A stretch of 64,000 nt of DNA from Quadrisphaera granulorum. Lineage in GTDB: Bacteria; Actinomycetota; Actinomycetes; Actinomycetales; Quadrisphaeraceae. The notes beneath the pieces are model-generated. The model worked only from the letters and a program-made list of their open reading frames with translations, was not told the origin of the DNA and did not search any database. Location: positions 1-64,000 of the forward strand of contig NZ_QGDQ01000027.1 in NCBI RefSeq assembly GCF_003149145.1. Direction: 5' to 3'. A program made the translations under genes and the position numbers. Positions 36,086 through 44,702 of the stretch are shown here, piece by piece. Positions within the stretch are counted from its first letter, which is position 1, and the number at the start of each line of letters is the position of its first letter.

Positions 36086-36949
36086 TCAGCCGGGCACGTA
36101 GTCGAACGTCTCGGGGTTCGGACCGGTGCGCCCCTGCTCGCCCTTGTCGAGGGCGGTGATGGCGGCGACATCGGAGTCGGCCAGCTCGAAGTCGAAGATC
36201 TCGAAGTTGGCCTGCATGCGCTCGGTGGTCACCGACTTGGGGAAGACGATGTCGCCGCGCTCGATGTGCCAGCGCAGGGTGACCTGGGCGGTCGACTTTC
36301 CGACTCGCTCGGCGATCTCGCTGATGGTCGGGTCGTCCAGGACGCGGCCCTGGGCGATCGGCGACCACGCCTCGGTGGCGATCTGGTGCTCCGCTCCGTA
36401 GGCACGGGTGGCGTCGTTGGTGAAGTAGGGGTGCACCTCGATCTGGTTCACCGCGGGGGTGATCTCGGTCTCGGCGGCCAGGCGGCGCAGGTGGGACGGC
36501 GTGAAGTTCGAGACGCCGATCGAGCGGGCGCGCCCGTCGCGGTAGAACTCCTCTAGCACCCGCCAGGTGGCGGAGAAGTCGCCGTCGTACAGGGTCGGCA
36601 GCGGCCAGTGGATGAGGAACAGGTCCACCTGCTCCATCCCGAGCGCCTCGAGCGTGCCGTCGAAGGCCCGCCGCGCGTCGTCGGGGCGGTGGAAGCCGTT
36701 GTTGAGCTTGCTCGTGATGAAGAAGTCGTCGCGGTCGAGGCCGGACGCGCGGACCGCCTCACCGACGCCCTTCTCGTTGCCGTACATCTGCGCGGTGTCG
36801 ATGTGCCGGTAGCCGATCTCGATGGCGCGCCCGGTCACCTCCGCGGTGTCCTCCGGCGGCACCTGGAACACCCCGAAGCCGAGCTGCGGGATGGTGCGCC
36901 CGTCGTTGAGGGTGATCGTCGGGACAGTTTTCTGCGTCGTCTCGCTCAC
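36086..36949 (-). CDS. Aldo/keto reductase
   Basis: A 287-residue NADPH-dependent reductase of the AKR family (AKR5-like). Catalytic tetrad landmarks are IDTAQMYGNEKGVG (Asp, Tyr), FITSKLNN (Lys) and LFLIHWPLP (His). RSIGVSNFTPSHL, PAVNQIEVHPYF and DIVFPKSVTTERM (coenzyme loop) follow. GTG 36947-36949 is preferred because the protein then begins SETTQKTVPTITLNDGRTIP as relatives do; a TTG at 36997 would add 16 residues. It converges with the PP2C gene, the stops being 3 bp apart. The substrate is unknown. Confidence 0.9.
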   Translation of the reverse strand: MSETTQKTVPTITLNDGRTIPQLGFGVFQVPPEDTAEVTGRAIEIGYRHIDTAQMYGNEKGVGEAVRASGLDRDDFFITSKLNNGFHRPDDARRAFDGTLEALGMEQVDLFLIHWPLPTLYDGDFSATWRVLEEFYRDGRARSIGVSNFTPSHLRRLAAETEITPAVNQIEVHPYFTNDATRAYGAEHQIATEAWSPIAQGRVLDDPTISEIAERVGKSTAQVTLRWHIERGDIVFPKSVTTERMQANFEIFDFELADSDVAAITALDKGEQGRTGPNPETFDYVPG

Positions 36950-37005
36950 GACCTGAGCGTTACCCCGCTGTGGCCGGTCTACACCTGCCGTCGACAAGCG
37001 CCGGC

Positions 37006-37893
37006 TCAGACCAGGCCCGCGACGGCCCCCGCGAGCCGCACGACGTCGAGCGCGTCGTCGCCGTCGCCGACCGGCTGGAGCACCACCGACGTCGCGCCAG
37101 CCTCGCCGTAGGCGCGGACCAGGGCTGCGACCTCCTCGGGCGTCCCCACGAGCGGCGTGGCCGGGCGGGCGTTGCCCCAGCCGTCGGCCTCGACGTCGAT
37201 GCGCTCGCGCGCCCGCTCTCCCACCGCCGACGGCACAAAGACCACCACGTGGAACGTCGGGTCGCCGACACGCCCCGTGTGCCGGACGGAAGCGGCGACC
37301 TGCTCCGGCGACGGCCCGGCGTCGAGGATGACGCCGTCGGACCGCTCCCCCGCCAGCGCCAGCGTCTTCGGCCCGCGGGCGCCCACCAGCAGGGGCGGCA
37401 CCACGTGCGGCGGGTGGTCGAGCCGCACGTCGTCGAGGTGGACGTAACGGCCGTCAGCGCCGACGCGCTCACCGCGCAGCAGCGGCGCCAACACCTCGAG
37501 GTGCTCGCGCAGCAGCGTCATCGGGGAGGCCTCCCGGGCGCCGACCTGCCCCATCCAGTCGAGCACGCCGTGCCCGACACCGGGCAGGAACCGCCCGGGG
37601 AAGGCCCGAGCCAACGCGGCGACCTCCATGGCCGTCAGCGCCGGGTTCCGCAGCGGCACGGGCATGAGCCCCAGGCCCACGTGGATCGTCGAGGTCCACG
37701 CCAGCGCGAGCGCGGACGAGGTGAGCCCACCGGCCCAGAAGCAGTCCTCCCACAGCCACAGCTCGTGCGCACCTGCCTGCTCTGCGGCGGTGGCGTGCTC
37801 GCGCAGCACCTCCGGTGGCTGCTGCGGGCGAACGACCACCCCCACGGCCAAGGACGAGGACGACGACGACGGCTGCGCGGCGCTGCTGGGCAC
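37006..37893 (-). CDS. LLM-class oxidoreductase (probable F420- or flavin-dependent)
   Basis: A 295-residue luciferase-like monooxygenase-fold protein. GLGLMPVPLRNPALTAMEVAAL, FLPGVGHGVLDWMGQVG, PPLLVGARGPKTLALAGERSDGVIL and VGTPEEVAALVRAYGEAGATSVVLQPV are typical of the actinobacterial F420-dependent subgroup. The cofactor is an inference from those motifs. The start is GTG 37891-37893; the frame upstream overlaps the adjacent SDR gene and is not used. Confidence 0.85.
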   Translation of the reverse strand: MPSSAAQPSSSSSSLAVGVVVRPQQPPEVLREHATAAEQAGAHELWLWEDCFWAGGLTSSALALAWTSTIHVGLGLMPVPLRNPALTAMEVAALARAFPGRFLPGVGHGVLDWMGQVGAREASPMTLLREHLEVLAPLLRGERVGADGRYVHLDDVRLDHPPHVVPPLLVGARGPKTLALAGERSDGVILDAGPSPEQVAASVRHTGRVGDPTFHVVVFVPSAVGERARERIDVEADGWGNARPATPLVGTPEEVAALVRAYGEAGATSVVLQPVGDGDDALDVVRLAGAVAGLV

Positions 37894-37910
37894 GACGCGC
37901 AGCCTGCCAG

Positions 37911-38678
37911 CTACCCCTCGGGGAGCACCTGCCCGCCGTCCACGACGAGGCTCTGGCCGGTGACGTACCCCGCCTGCTCGCTGGCGAAGAAGAGAGCCGC
38001 AGCGGCGATGTCGTCGACGGTGCCGAGCCGGCCCAGCGGCACGGCGTCGGCCATCGTCTGCAGGTACTCGGCGCCCAGCTCGTGCAGGCCCTCGGTGAGC
38101 ACGTTCCCGGGGAGCACCGCGTTCACCGTCACCCCGTGGGGTGCCAGCTCGATCGCCGCCGTCCTCATGAAGCCGAGCTGGGCGGCCTTGGATGCGCCGT
38201 AGTGCGACCAGCCGGCGTCGCCGGTGATCGGGCCGGTGATCGAGGAGGTGAGCACCACACGACCGCGGGGGGAGGCGCTGAGCAGCGGTGCGCACGCCGC
38301 GACGGCCAGGACGGTGCCCTTGACGTTGACCGAGAGCACCTCGTCGAGGTCTGCCTCCGTCATGGCGGTCAGCTCTGCCTTGGGAAAGATGCCGGCGTTG
38401 GCGCACAGCACGTCGAGGCCGCCCAGCTGATCGGCCACGGCCGCCGCCAGGGCGGCGCAGCCGGCGCCCGTGGAGACGTCGAGCGCCGCGTGCTGCACGT
38501 CGCCCCCTTCGGCGCGCAGGGCATGGGCGACCTCGGCGAGGTGCTGCTCCCCACGGGCGGTGAGCAGCACGCGCGCTCCCGCCCGCGCGAATCCGCGCGC
38601 GATGCCCAGGCCGATGCCGCGGCTGGCGCCGGTGACGGCGACGCGCACGCCGTCGAAGGAGGAGAACGAGGTGCTCAT
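37911..38678 (-). CDS. Short-chain dehydrogenase/reductase (FabG-like)
   Basis: A 255-residue classical SDR. The NAD(P) motif is VTGASRGIGLGIA (15-27), LCANAGIF is the NAG motif, LTSSITG supplies the catalytic Ser, and HYGASKAAQLGF the Tyr and Lys. PGNVLTEGL and GQSLVVDGGQVLPEG close the fold. ATG 38676-38678 is the natural family start. The next gene on the strand, the LLM protein, follows after 17 bp. The substrate is unknown. Confidence 0.92.
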   Translation of the reverse strand: MSTSFSSFDGVRVAVTGASRGIGLGIARGFARAGARVLLTARGEQHLAEVAHALRAEGGDVQHAALDVSTGAGCAALAAAVADQLGGLDVLCANAGIFPKAELTAMTEADLDEVLSVNVKGTVLAVAACAPLLSASPRGRVVLTSSITGPITGDAGWSHYGASKAAQLGFMRTAAIELAPHGVTVNAVLPGNVLTEGLHELGAEYLQTMADAVPLGRLGTVDDIAAAALFFASEQAGYVTGQSLVVDGGQVLPEG

Positions 38679-38833
38679 GCGTGCACCCCAGCGCACTGCT
38701 CCCGCCCGCGGGGAACATGAAACACGCTGGTCACATGCCGGTGACGCCCGTGCCGTGCAACCGGAGGAATCTCGCGCACCGAGCGTGCCCACCACGGGGG
38801 CGCCCCCTATCCACTCCTCCCAGGAGGCCTGAC

Positions 38834-40450
38834 GTGGCCACCGAGACCACCGGCACGACACCCACCGTCCCGCCGCAGCGGGGCTCGTCGACAACGAGCT
38901 CCACGACCAACTCGCCGCCGGCGGCCCTCAAGGCCGGCTCGCTGGGCCTGGTCGCCGTCCTGTTCATGGCGGTGGCCAACGCGGCTCCCATCACCGCCAT
39001 CACCGCCAACGTCCCGATCGCCATCGCCTACGGCAACGGGCTGCAGGCTCCGGCGGGTTTCGCCGTCGCCACGGTGATCCTCACCCTGTTCGCCATCGGG
39101 TTCGTCTCGATGGCCAGGCACATCACTACCGCCGGCGCCTTCTATGGCTTCATCACGCACGGCCTGGGCACCATCTGGGGCACCGCCTCGGGGGCGCTGG
39201 CCACCATGGCCTACGTCGTCTTCGAGGCGTCGCTGGTGGGCATCTTCAGCTACTTCGCCTCCGATGCTCTGGACCAGTGGTTCGGGGTGGGGGTGAACTG
39301 GCTCGTCCTCGCCGCGGCCTGCGTGCTCATCGTGGGAGTGCTCGGCTACTTCGACATCAGCCTGGCCGCCGTCGTCATGGGCTTCTTCCTCGTGTGCGAG
39401 GTCGTGCTGCTCACGGCGCTCGCGGTGTCCGTCGTGGTCCGCGGGCCGGCCGACGGATGGCAGCTCGGCTCCCTCGACCCGATCGGGGCGTTCACCGGTC
39501 TGCCGGAGGGCGGCGGCTTCGACATCACCTCGGGCGACCCGCCCGCCCTGCTGGCGGCCGGCAGCGGCGCGATCGGCCTGTTCTTCGCGTTCTGGTCGTG
39601 GGTGGGCTTCGAGACCACCGCGGTGTACGGCGAGGAGTCCAAGAACCCGCGGCGCATGGTGCCGCGGGCCACGCTCCTGGCCGTGGTCGGCCTGGGCGTC
39701 TTCTACGTGCTGGTCTCCTGGCTGGTCATCGCCGGCAACGGTGCCCAGCAGGCCATCACCCTGTCCGCGACGGACCCGACGTCGATGTTCACCGGCCTCG
39801 CCGCCGCCAACCTCGGTGGAGAGTGGGTGGCGGACGTCTACCTGTTCCTCATCGTCGCCGGGTCCTTCGCCTGCGCCCAGGCCTTCCACAACGCGGCGTC
39901 GCGGTACCTGTTCGCCATGGGGCGTGACCTGCCGGCGCTGCGGGGGTCGCTCGGCGCGGTGCACGCCAAGCACGGCTCACCGCACATCGCCTCGCTGGTG
40001 CAGACGGCCATCACAGCGCTGTTCGTCATCGGCTTCTACGTGCTCACCACCCACGGCAGCGACGTGAGCCAGGGTGCGTACTACTACCTGTACAGCCTGC
40101 TGGCACTGATGGGCACCATGGCGATCCTCATCGTGCAGGCCATCTGCTCGTTCGCGGTGATCGTCTACTTCCACGTCAAGAAGGCGCACCCGGGCGGCCT
40201 GTGGACCACCGGCATCATCCCGGCCCTCGGTGGCATCGGCATGCTCTACGTCGTCTACCTGCTCTTCTCCAACATCAGCTTCGCCGGAGGGCCGGCGTCG
40301 GTGTCGCCGTTCTTCACGGCCATCCCGTACATCGTCGGGGCGTGCTTCGTGCTGCCGGCGCTGGGAGCGCTGTGGCTGCGCAGCGTGCGGCCGGAGACGT
40401 ACGCGGCGCTGGGCCGCACCGTCCTGGAGGAGTCCGTCGAGCGCTCGTGA
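38834..40450 (+). CDS. APC-family amino acid permease
   Basis: A 538-residue transporter with about twelve hydrophobic membrane helices. Residues 1-30 are a Thr/Ser/Pro-rich cytoplasmic tail. LGLVAVLFMAVANAAPITAI and the WVGFETTAVYGEESKNPRRMVPRA loop are hallmarks of the APC superfamily (amino acid/polyamine antiporters). GTG 38834 has GGAGG seven bases upstream. It is divergent from the SDR gene and ends at a strong bidirectional terminator. The substrate cannot be read from the sequence. Confidence 0.9.
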   Translation: MATETTGTTPTVPPQRGSSTTSSTTNSPPAALKAGSLGLVAVLFMAVANAAPITAITANVPIAIAYGNGLQAPAGFAVATVILTLFAIGFVSMARHITTAGAFYGFITHGLGTIWGTASGALATMAYVVFEASLVGIFSYFASDALDQWFGVGVNWLVLAAACVLIVGVLGYFDISLAAVVMGFFLVCEVVLLTALAVSVVVRGPADGWQLGSLDPIGAFTGLPEGGGFDITSGDPPALLAAGSGAIGLFFAFWSWVGFETTAVYGEESKNPRRMVPRATLLAVVGLGVFYVLVSWLVIAGNGAQQAITLSATDPTSMFTGLAAANLGGEWVADVYLFLIVAGSFACAQAFHNAASRYLFAMGRDLPALRGSLGAVHAKHGSPHIASLVQTAITALFVIGFYVLTTHGSDVSQGAYYYLYSLLALMGTMAILIVQAICSFAVIVYFHVKKAHPGGLWTTGIIPALGGIGMLYVVYLLFSNISFAGGPASVSPFFTAIPYIVGACFVLPALGALWLRSVRPETYAALGRTVLEESVERS

Positions 40451-40512
40451 CTCGCACTGACACGCAGGAGCCCCCGACCGCTGGTGCGGTCGGGGGCTCC
40501 TGTCAGTGCGAG
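40451..40512. terminator. Large bidirectional terminator hairpin
   Basis: A perfect 17-bp GC-rich stem (40465-40481 with 40486-40502, 4-nt loop) is extended by an outer 10-bp stem (40451-40460 with 40503-40512) across a 4-nt bulge. It lies between the permease stop and the stop of the converging cold-shock gene. Confidence 0.92.
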
Positions 40513-40520
40513 CGGTCAGC

Positions 40521-41387
40521 TCAGATGGGCTGAACCGTGTCGGCCTGCGGGCCGCGCTGGCCCTGGCTGGCCTGGAACTCCACGCGCTGACCCTCGGTCA
40601 GCTCGCGGTAGCCGCCCTGGTCGGCGATGGCCGAGTAGTGGACGAAGACGTCCGGGCCGCCGTCGTCGGGCTCGAGAAAGCCGAAGCCCTTCTCGGCGTT
40701 GAACCACTTCACGGTCGCCTGGCCCTCAGCGATGATCGGGCCGCCACCGCCGCGGGGGCGCTCGGCGCCACGACCGCCGCCGGCAGCGGCGCGGGGCTCA
40801 CGCGGAGCGCGAGCAGGAGCCGCCGGGGCCGGGCCGAGGGCCTGGACCCAGTCGGCCTGCGGGCCGCGCTGGCCCGGGCTGGCCTCGAACTCCACGGGCT
40901 GGCCCTCGGCCAGCTCGCGGTAGCCGCCCTGGTCGGCGATGGCCGAGAAGTGCACGAACACGTCCGGGCCACCGTCGGAGGGCTCGATGAAACCGAAGCC
41001 CTTCTCCGCGTTGAACCACTTGACGGTGCCCTCGCCAGCAGCGCCGCCGCCGCGCTGCGGGGCCGGAGCGGCCTGGCGGCCGTAGCCACCGCCGCCACCG
41101 AAACCACCGCTGTCACGGCCGCCGCGACCGCCACCGAAACCACCGCTGTCACGGCCGCCGCCGCGGGGAGCCGCCGGAGCGGAACCCACGGGGGTGACGT
41201 CCTCGGCCTGCGGCCCGCGCTGGCCACGACCCTCGGAGTACTCGACCGGCTGCCCCTCGTCGAGCGAGCGGTATCCGCTGCTCGCGATGGCCGAGAAGTG
41301 GACGAACAGGTCAGGCCCGCCGTCGTCCGGCTCGATGAAGCCGAAACCCTTCTCTGCGTTGAACCACTTCACTACGCCCTGGGGCAT
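40521..41387 (-). CDS. Triple cold-shock-domain protein with Gly-rich linkers
   Basis: A 288-residue protein made of three complete cold-shock domains at about 1-66, 119-184 and 223-288. Each starts with [12 protein letters not shown](I/L)EP, containing RNP1, and has FVH(F/Y)SAIA as RNP2. The linkers are Gly/Arg/Ser-rich (RGG- and GGFGGG-type, 67-117) and Ala/Pro/Arg/Gly-rich (186-221), reminiscent of disordered RNA-binding tails. ATG 41385-41387 has GGAG seven bases upstream. Bacterial Csp proteins are normally single domains of about 67 residues, so a three-domain chain is unusual. The likely role is multivalent RNA binding or chaperoning (inference). Confidence 0.95.
   Translation of the reverse strand: MPQGVVKWFNAEKGFGFIEPDDGGPDLFVHFSAIASSGYRSLDEGQPVEYSEGRGQRGPQAEDVTPVGSAPAAPRGGGRDSGGFGGGRGGRDSGGFGGGGGYGRQAAPAPQRGGGAAGEGTVKWFNAEKGFGFIEPSDGGPDVFVHFSAIADQGGYRELAEGQPVEFEASPGQRGPQADWVQALGPAPAAPARAPREPRAAAGGGRGAERPRGGGGPIIAEGQATVKWFNAEKGFGFLEPDDGGPDVFVHYSAIADQGGYRELTEGQRVEFQASQGQRGPQADTVQPI
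41094..41165. repeat. 36-bp tandem repeat in linker of triple-CSD gene
   Basis: Two copies of a 36-bp unit (distance from AAACCACCGC at 41101 to the same at 41137) encode the duplicated RDSGGFGGG-type linker segment. In addition, the three domains share near-identical DNA around TTGAACCACTTCAC, indicating internal gene duplication. Confidence 0.8.
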
Positions 41388-41586
41388 CCCACAGTCTCCG
41401 TCATCTTCGTGTACGTATCCGGCGCTCAGGTCATGACCTGGTGCACCACAGACCAGTGTGACAGCAAACGAGGCTCCTGCACACCACCTGGCGGGCTCAA
41501 TTCCGAAGAGAACGCCGTCCCACGCCACCTGACAGTAGCCGTCAGGCACTATCGACAGAGTCACGGTTCTGTCGTCAGGAGTGCTA

Positions 41587-42516
41587 ATGGGTTGGACGCT
41601 GGAGCAGCTGCGCACGCTCGCGGCCCTCGCCGACGCCGGCACCATGGCCGCCGCCGCGGCTGAGCTGGGCTACACCCCGGGGGCGGTCTCCCAGCAGATG
41701 GCCACGCTGGCCGCGGCGGCGGGCCGTCCGCTCCTCGTGCGGGTCGGCCGGCGGGTAGAGCTCACCGATGACGGGCTGCTGCTGCTCGCGGGCGCACGGG
41801 AGGTGCTGGCTGCCGACGAACGCGCCCGCTCGGCCCTTGCCGCGCCCCGGGCCGACCGGCGCGCCGTCGTCACCCTGGGAGTCTTCGGGTCCGCCGCAAG
41901 CGCAGCGTTCGGGCCGACGACGGCGCTGCTGCGGCAGCGGGCGCCATGGGTGGACGTGCGGGCGGTGGAGGTCGACGTCGAGCGAGCGATCGACGCGGTG
42001 GTGCCAGGACCAGGAAGCTCCGCGCTCGACGTGGCGCTCGGCCTGGAGCACCCCGACTCCCCGTCACCACCGGTGGCGGGGGTCACCGCGGTGCCGCTGC
42101 TGGTCGAGCAGTACGCCGTGGTCGGGGCGGTCGGGTCCCTCCCGGTGGGGACCGAGGCACTCCGCGGGGTGCTGCAGCAGGCGGACTGGGTGCTGCCACC
42201 CCTCGACACCGCCTTCGGGCGGGCGGCGCGCACCGCGTGCGCGCGGGCTGGGATCGCCCCGTCGGTGCGGCACACGGTGACCGACACCGCGGTGTCGCTG
42301 GCCCTGGCCGAGTCGGGGGCGGGCCTGACGCTGGCGACGCCCCTCATGCTGGCGCTGCGCCCCACGCGCTGCGACACCGCGCCACTGCCCGATCCCGCCG
42401 GCGGCGGCGCCCAGCGTCGCGTGGTTGCCCTCGTCAGGGCGACGGCGGCTGAGCGGGAGTCGGTGCGGCTCGTGCTCGCGGCGCTGCAGGAGGCGTTCAC
42501 CCACCTCTCCCCGTGA
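41587..42516 (+). CDS. LysR-family transcriptional regulator
   Basis: A 309-residue regulator. The N-terminal winged helix ([20 protein letters not shown], then [25 protein letters not shown]) is the LysR HTH, followed by a linker helix and a substrate-binding domain from about 92 ([22 protein letters not shown]). ATG 41587 is chosen because AGGAG (41577-41581) lies five bases upstream; a GTG at 41581 overlaps that site. It is divergent from the triple-CSD gene, and its target is not evident. Confidence 0.92.
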   Translation: MGWTLEQLRTLAALADAGTMAAAAAELGYTPGAVSQQMATLAAAAGRPLLVRVGRRVELTDDGLLLLAGAREVLAADERARSALAAPRADRRAVVTLGVFGSAASAAFGPTTALLRQRAPWVDVRAVEVDVERAIDAVVPGPGSSALDVALGLEHPDSPSPPVAGVTAVPLLVEQYAVVGAVGSLPVGTEALRGVLQQADWVLPPLDTAFGRAARTACARAGIAPSVRHTVTDTAVSLALAESGAGLTLATPLMLALRPTRCDTAPLPDPAGGGAQRRVVALVRATAAERESVRLVLAALQEAFTHLSP

Positions 42517-42553
42517 TCATGGACTTCCAGAACAGCCACCGCGTGGCGGACGT
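42511..42553. repeat. Dispersed GTGATCATGG repeat, degenerate copy
   Basis: CCGTGATCATGGACTTCC, then GCCACCGCGTGGCGGA, begins inside the stop of the LysR gene. It shares the core of the units at 15911 and 49238, with a shorter internal dyad (GCCAC/GTGGC). It appears to be a third locus of the same repeat family. Confidence 0.65.
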
Positions 42554-42574
42554 GCCTGCGGGGAAGGGGACGGC

Positions 42575-43012
42575 ATGACCACTGCCTCTGAGAGCGATCC
42601 CTTCGACCTGCAGCGCTTCCTCGACGCCCAGGCGGGCGGTACCTACGAGGCCGCCCTGGCGGAACTGCGCGCCGGGCGCAAACGAGGCCACTGGATCTGG
42701 TTCGTGCTCCCGCAGATGCGCGGCCTCGGGCTGAGTGCCACCAGCCAGCACTACGGCGTCACCGGGCTCGCCGAGGCCCGCGCCTACCTTGCCCACCCCG
42801 TCCTCGGACCGCGGCTGCGCGAGTGCTTCGAGGTGCTTGCCGGTCTGCCCGAGACCGACCCGGTGCGCGTACTGGGTTCCATCGACGCGGTCAAGGTCCG
42901 CTCCAGCGCCACGCTGTTCGCCGCGGCGGCACCTCAGGAGCAGGTCTTCACCGCCGTGCTCGACCACTGGTACGGCGGCCATCCGGACGACGCGACGATC
43001 TCGCGCCTGTAG
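42575..43012 (+). CDS. DUF1810 family protein
   Basis: A 145-residue protein with the DUF1810 pattern: DPFDLQRFLDAQ, YEAALAELRAGRKRGHWIWFVLPQMRGLG, SATSQHYGVTGLAEARAYL and VLGPRLRE. These are small all-helical cytoplasmic proteins of unknown function; some annotations call them calpastatin-like. ATG 42575 is the start. It lies just after a copy of the dispersed repeat and ahead of the second SAM riboswitch, and is probably its own transcription unit. Confidence 0.93.
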   Translation: MTTASESDPFDLQRFLDAQAGGTYEAALAELRAGRKRGHWIWFVLPQMRGLGLSATSQHYGVTGLAEARAYLAHPVLGPRLRECFEVLAGLPETDPVRVLGSIDAVKVRSSATLFAAAAPQEQVFTAVLDHWYGGHPDDATISRL

Positions 43013-43045
43013 ACAGCGGGACCGGTGCGCTAGTCTCCCGCCACA

Positions 43046-43130
43046 CCATCCAGAGTGGCTGAGAGACCCGGCTCGTTGACGCCACAGCAACCACCCCTCG
43101 CAGGGCAGGTGCTACCGCCGGGACCGATGG
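43046..43130 (+). promoter_or_regulatory. SAM-I (S-box) riboswitch 2, upstream of organosulfur operon
   Basis: In order: P1 CCATC (43046-43050), CAGAGTGGCTGAGAG, CCGGCTCGTTGACGCCACA, GCAACC, GGTGCTACCGCC, and P1' GATGG (43126-43130). AGG directly after P1' is part of GGAGG, the ribosome site of a tiny ORF at 43139. The region 43013-43313 otherwise has no larger gene. The aptamer predicts repression of the downstream ABC/monooxygenase operon at high SAM. Confidence 0.92.
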
Positions 43131-43138
43131 AGGTCACC

Positions 43139-43165
43139 GTGTCTGCCTGTATGCCCCAGCGCTGA
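43139..43165 (+). CDS. Putative 8-residue cysteine-containing leader peptide
   Basis: GTG TCT GCC TGT ATG CCC CAG CGC TGA encodes MSACMPQR. Its GGAGG (43129-43133) overlaps the 3' strand of the S-box P1 helix, with good spacing to GTG. The combination of SAM aptamer, ribosome site and tiny ORF with Cys and Met codons mirrors the leader at 57244-57309 and suggests a second, translation-based sulfur sensor. It is too short for compositional proof. Confidence 0.45.
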   Translation: MSACMPQR

Positions 43166-43313
43166 GCCGTCGGCGCTACCCGCGCAGCGCCACCGCCAGC
43201 GCTCCCCCTCGCACCACCGCGCCCCGGATCACCGGGCCGCTGCCTCACGCCCGCTGATGGGCGGCAGTAACTCACCCGCGCCCTCGCTCGCCTTCGTCTG
43301 CCTGGAGAGTCCC

Positions 43314-44702
43314 GTGTCCCTGCTCCGCCGCTCCCCTTCGTCGTCCTCCCTCGCGGAAGCCGCGGCGCTGTCACGTCGCCAGCTGCTGCGCGCCGGCGTG
43401 CTGCTCGGCGGGGCCGCCGCCACCGCCGGATCCCTGGCTGCCTGCGGCTCCGGCGGCGGCGGGGAGGCGCTCGCAGCCCCCAGTGGCGACCCGACCAGCG
43501 CGCTGCAGGGCAAGACACTCAAGCTCATGGTCAACCAGCCGCACGTGGTGGCCTTCCGCGACCTGCTGGCGCCGGAGTTCGCCAAGCAGTTCGGCGGGAA
43601 GCTCGAGGTCACCGCCATCCCCTACGACCAGCTGACCAGCAAGCAGATCCTCGACGTCCAGGGCGGCGCGGGAGAGTTCGACGTCTTCGACTACTTCTAC
43701 TTCGGCCTCGGTGCCCTCGTCGACGCCGGTGCCCTCGTCGACCTCACCGACTACATCGGCGGCGACGCGAACATCAAGACCGACGACTTCCTGCCGTCGA
43801 TCTACGACGTCTACACCCAGATCGACGGCAAGCGGTACGGCCTGCCGTTCGACGGCGACACCCACGTCCTCTACTACAACGTCGCGCTGCTGGAGCAGTA
43901 CGGCCAGCAGCCGCCGAAGACCTGGGACGAGTACGACGCCGTGGCCAAGGCCATCACCGAGGCCGGCGGCGGGAAGGTCTACGGCGCCGCGGTGCTCGGC
44001 CAGCAGGTGCCGATGATCCTCGGCTGCTCCTTCATCAACCGCCTCGCCGGCTACGGCGGCACCCTGGTCGACGCCGGGGGCAACCCCACCCTGACCACCG
44101 ACGCGGCCAAGGCGTCCCTGCAGCACCTCATCGACGTGCAGCCCTACGCGCTGCCGACGCCGCTGCAGGTGGGCTTCGACGAGTCCAACAGCGCCTTCCT
44201 CCAGGGCACCGCGGCGATGATCGACACCTGGACCGACCTGGGCCTGCGCGCCAACGACCCGGCAAACTCGAAGATCGTCAACGGCTGGGGCGTCGTCCCG
44301 CTGCCCGTCGGCGGGTCGAACACCACGCCGCGCACGGCGCTCAACGCGGGCTTCGGCCTGGGCGTGTCGACCGCGAGCAAGGAGCGGGAGGCCGCGGCGG
44401 CGTTCGTGGCGTGGGCGACTGACAGCACCCGCAACCTGCTCCTGGCCAGCTACGGCGGCTCGGGCATCGACCCCAACCGCACCAGCGTGCTCGACTCCCC
44501 CGGCTACGCCAAGGCCAGCGCGCCGGCCACCGAGGTCATCGCCACCGGCCTGCGCGGCAACCCCCTGCCGTGGCCCACCGACGCCCAGTCGCCCAAGCGC
44601 CTGCAGGACCTCGTCGACCAGCTGGCGCTGGCCCTGTCCGGCTCCCAGGACGTCGAGACCTCGCTGTCCAAGGCGCAGGAGGCCTGGGAGAAGAGCGCAT
44701 GA
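43314..44702 (+). CDS. ABC transporter substrate-binding lipoprotein (sulfur-regulated)
   Basis: A 462-residue extracellular solute-binding protein, family 1 (sugar/polyamine type). The signal contains SRRQLLRAGVLLGGAAATAG and the lipobox LAAC, consistent with a Tat-exported lipoprotein. GTG 43314 has GGAGAG upstream; a further in-frame start at 43257 is less supported. The mature protein shows FDVFDYFYFG and GLPFDGDTHVLYYN, ligand-site-like features of the CUT1 group rather than of SsuA/TauA sulfonate binders. It is the first cistron after the SAM riboswitch and overlaps the first permease gene by 4 bp. The ligand is probably an organosulfur compound (inference). Confidence 0.9.
   Translation: MSLLRRSPSSSSLAEAAALSRRQLLRAGVLLGGAAATAGSLAACGSGGGGEALAAPSGDPTSALQGKTLKLMVNQPHVVAFRDLLAPEFAKQFGGKLEVTAIPYDQLTSKQILDVQGGAGEFDVFDYFYFGLGALVDAGALVDLTDYIGGDANIKTDDFLPSIYDVYTQIDGKRYGLPFDGDTHVLYYNVALLEQYGQQPPKTWDEYDAVAKAITEAGGGKVYGAAVLGQQVPMILGCSFINRLAGYGGTLVDAGGNPTLTTDAAKASLQHLIDVQPYALPTPLQVGFDESNSAFLQGTAAMIDTWTDLGLRANDPANSKIVNGWGVVPLPVGGSNTTPRTALNAGFGLGVSTASKEREAAAAFVAWATDSTRNLLLASYGGSGIDPNRTSVLDSPGYAKASAPATEVIATGLRGNPLPWPTDAQSPKRLQDLVDQLALALSGSQDVETSLSKAQEAWEKSA

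Noticed and set aside
43046-43130. Alternative call of SAM-IV rather than SAM-I for the aptamers
   Set aside because: The core segments (AGAG..GGC.GAGAG, GCAACC, GGTGCT) and the closing CCATC/GATGG helix resemble SAM-I; the SAM-IV 5' GGTCA.GAG..CCAG pattern is absent. A covariance search would settle it.
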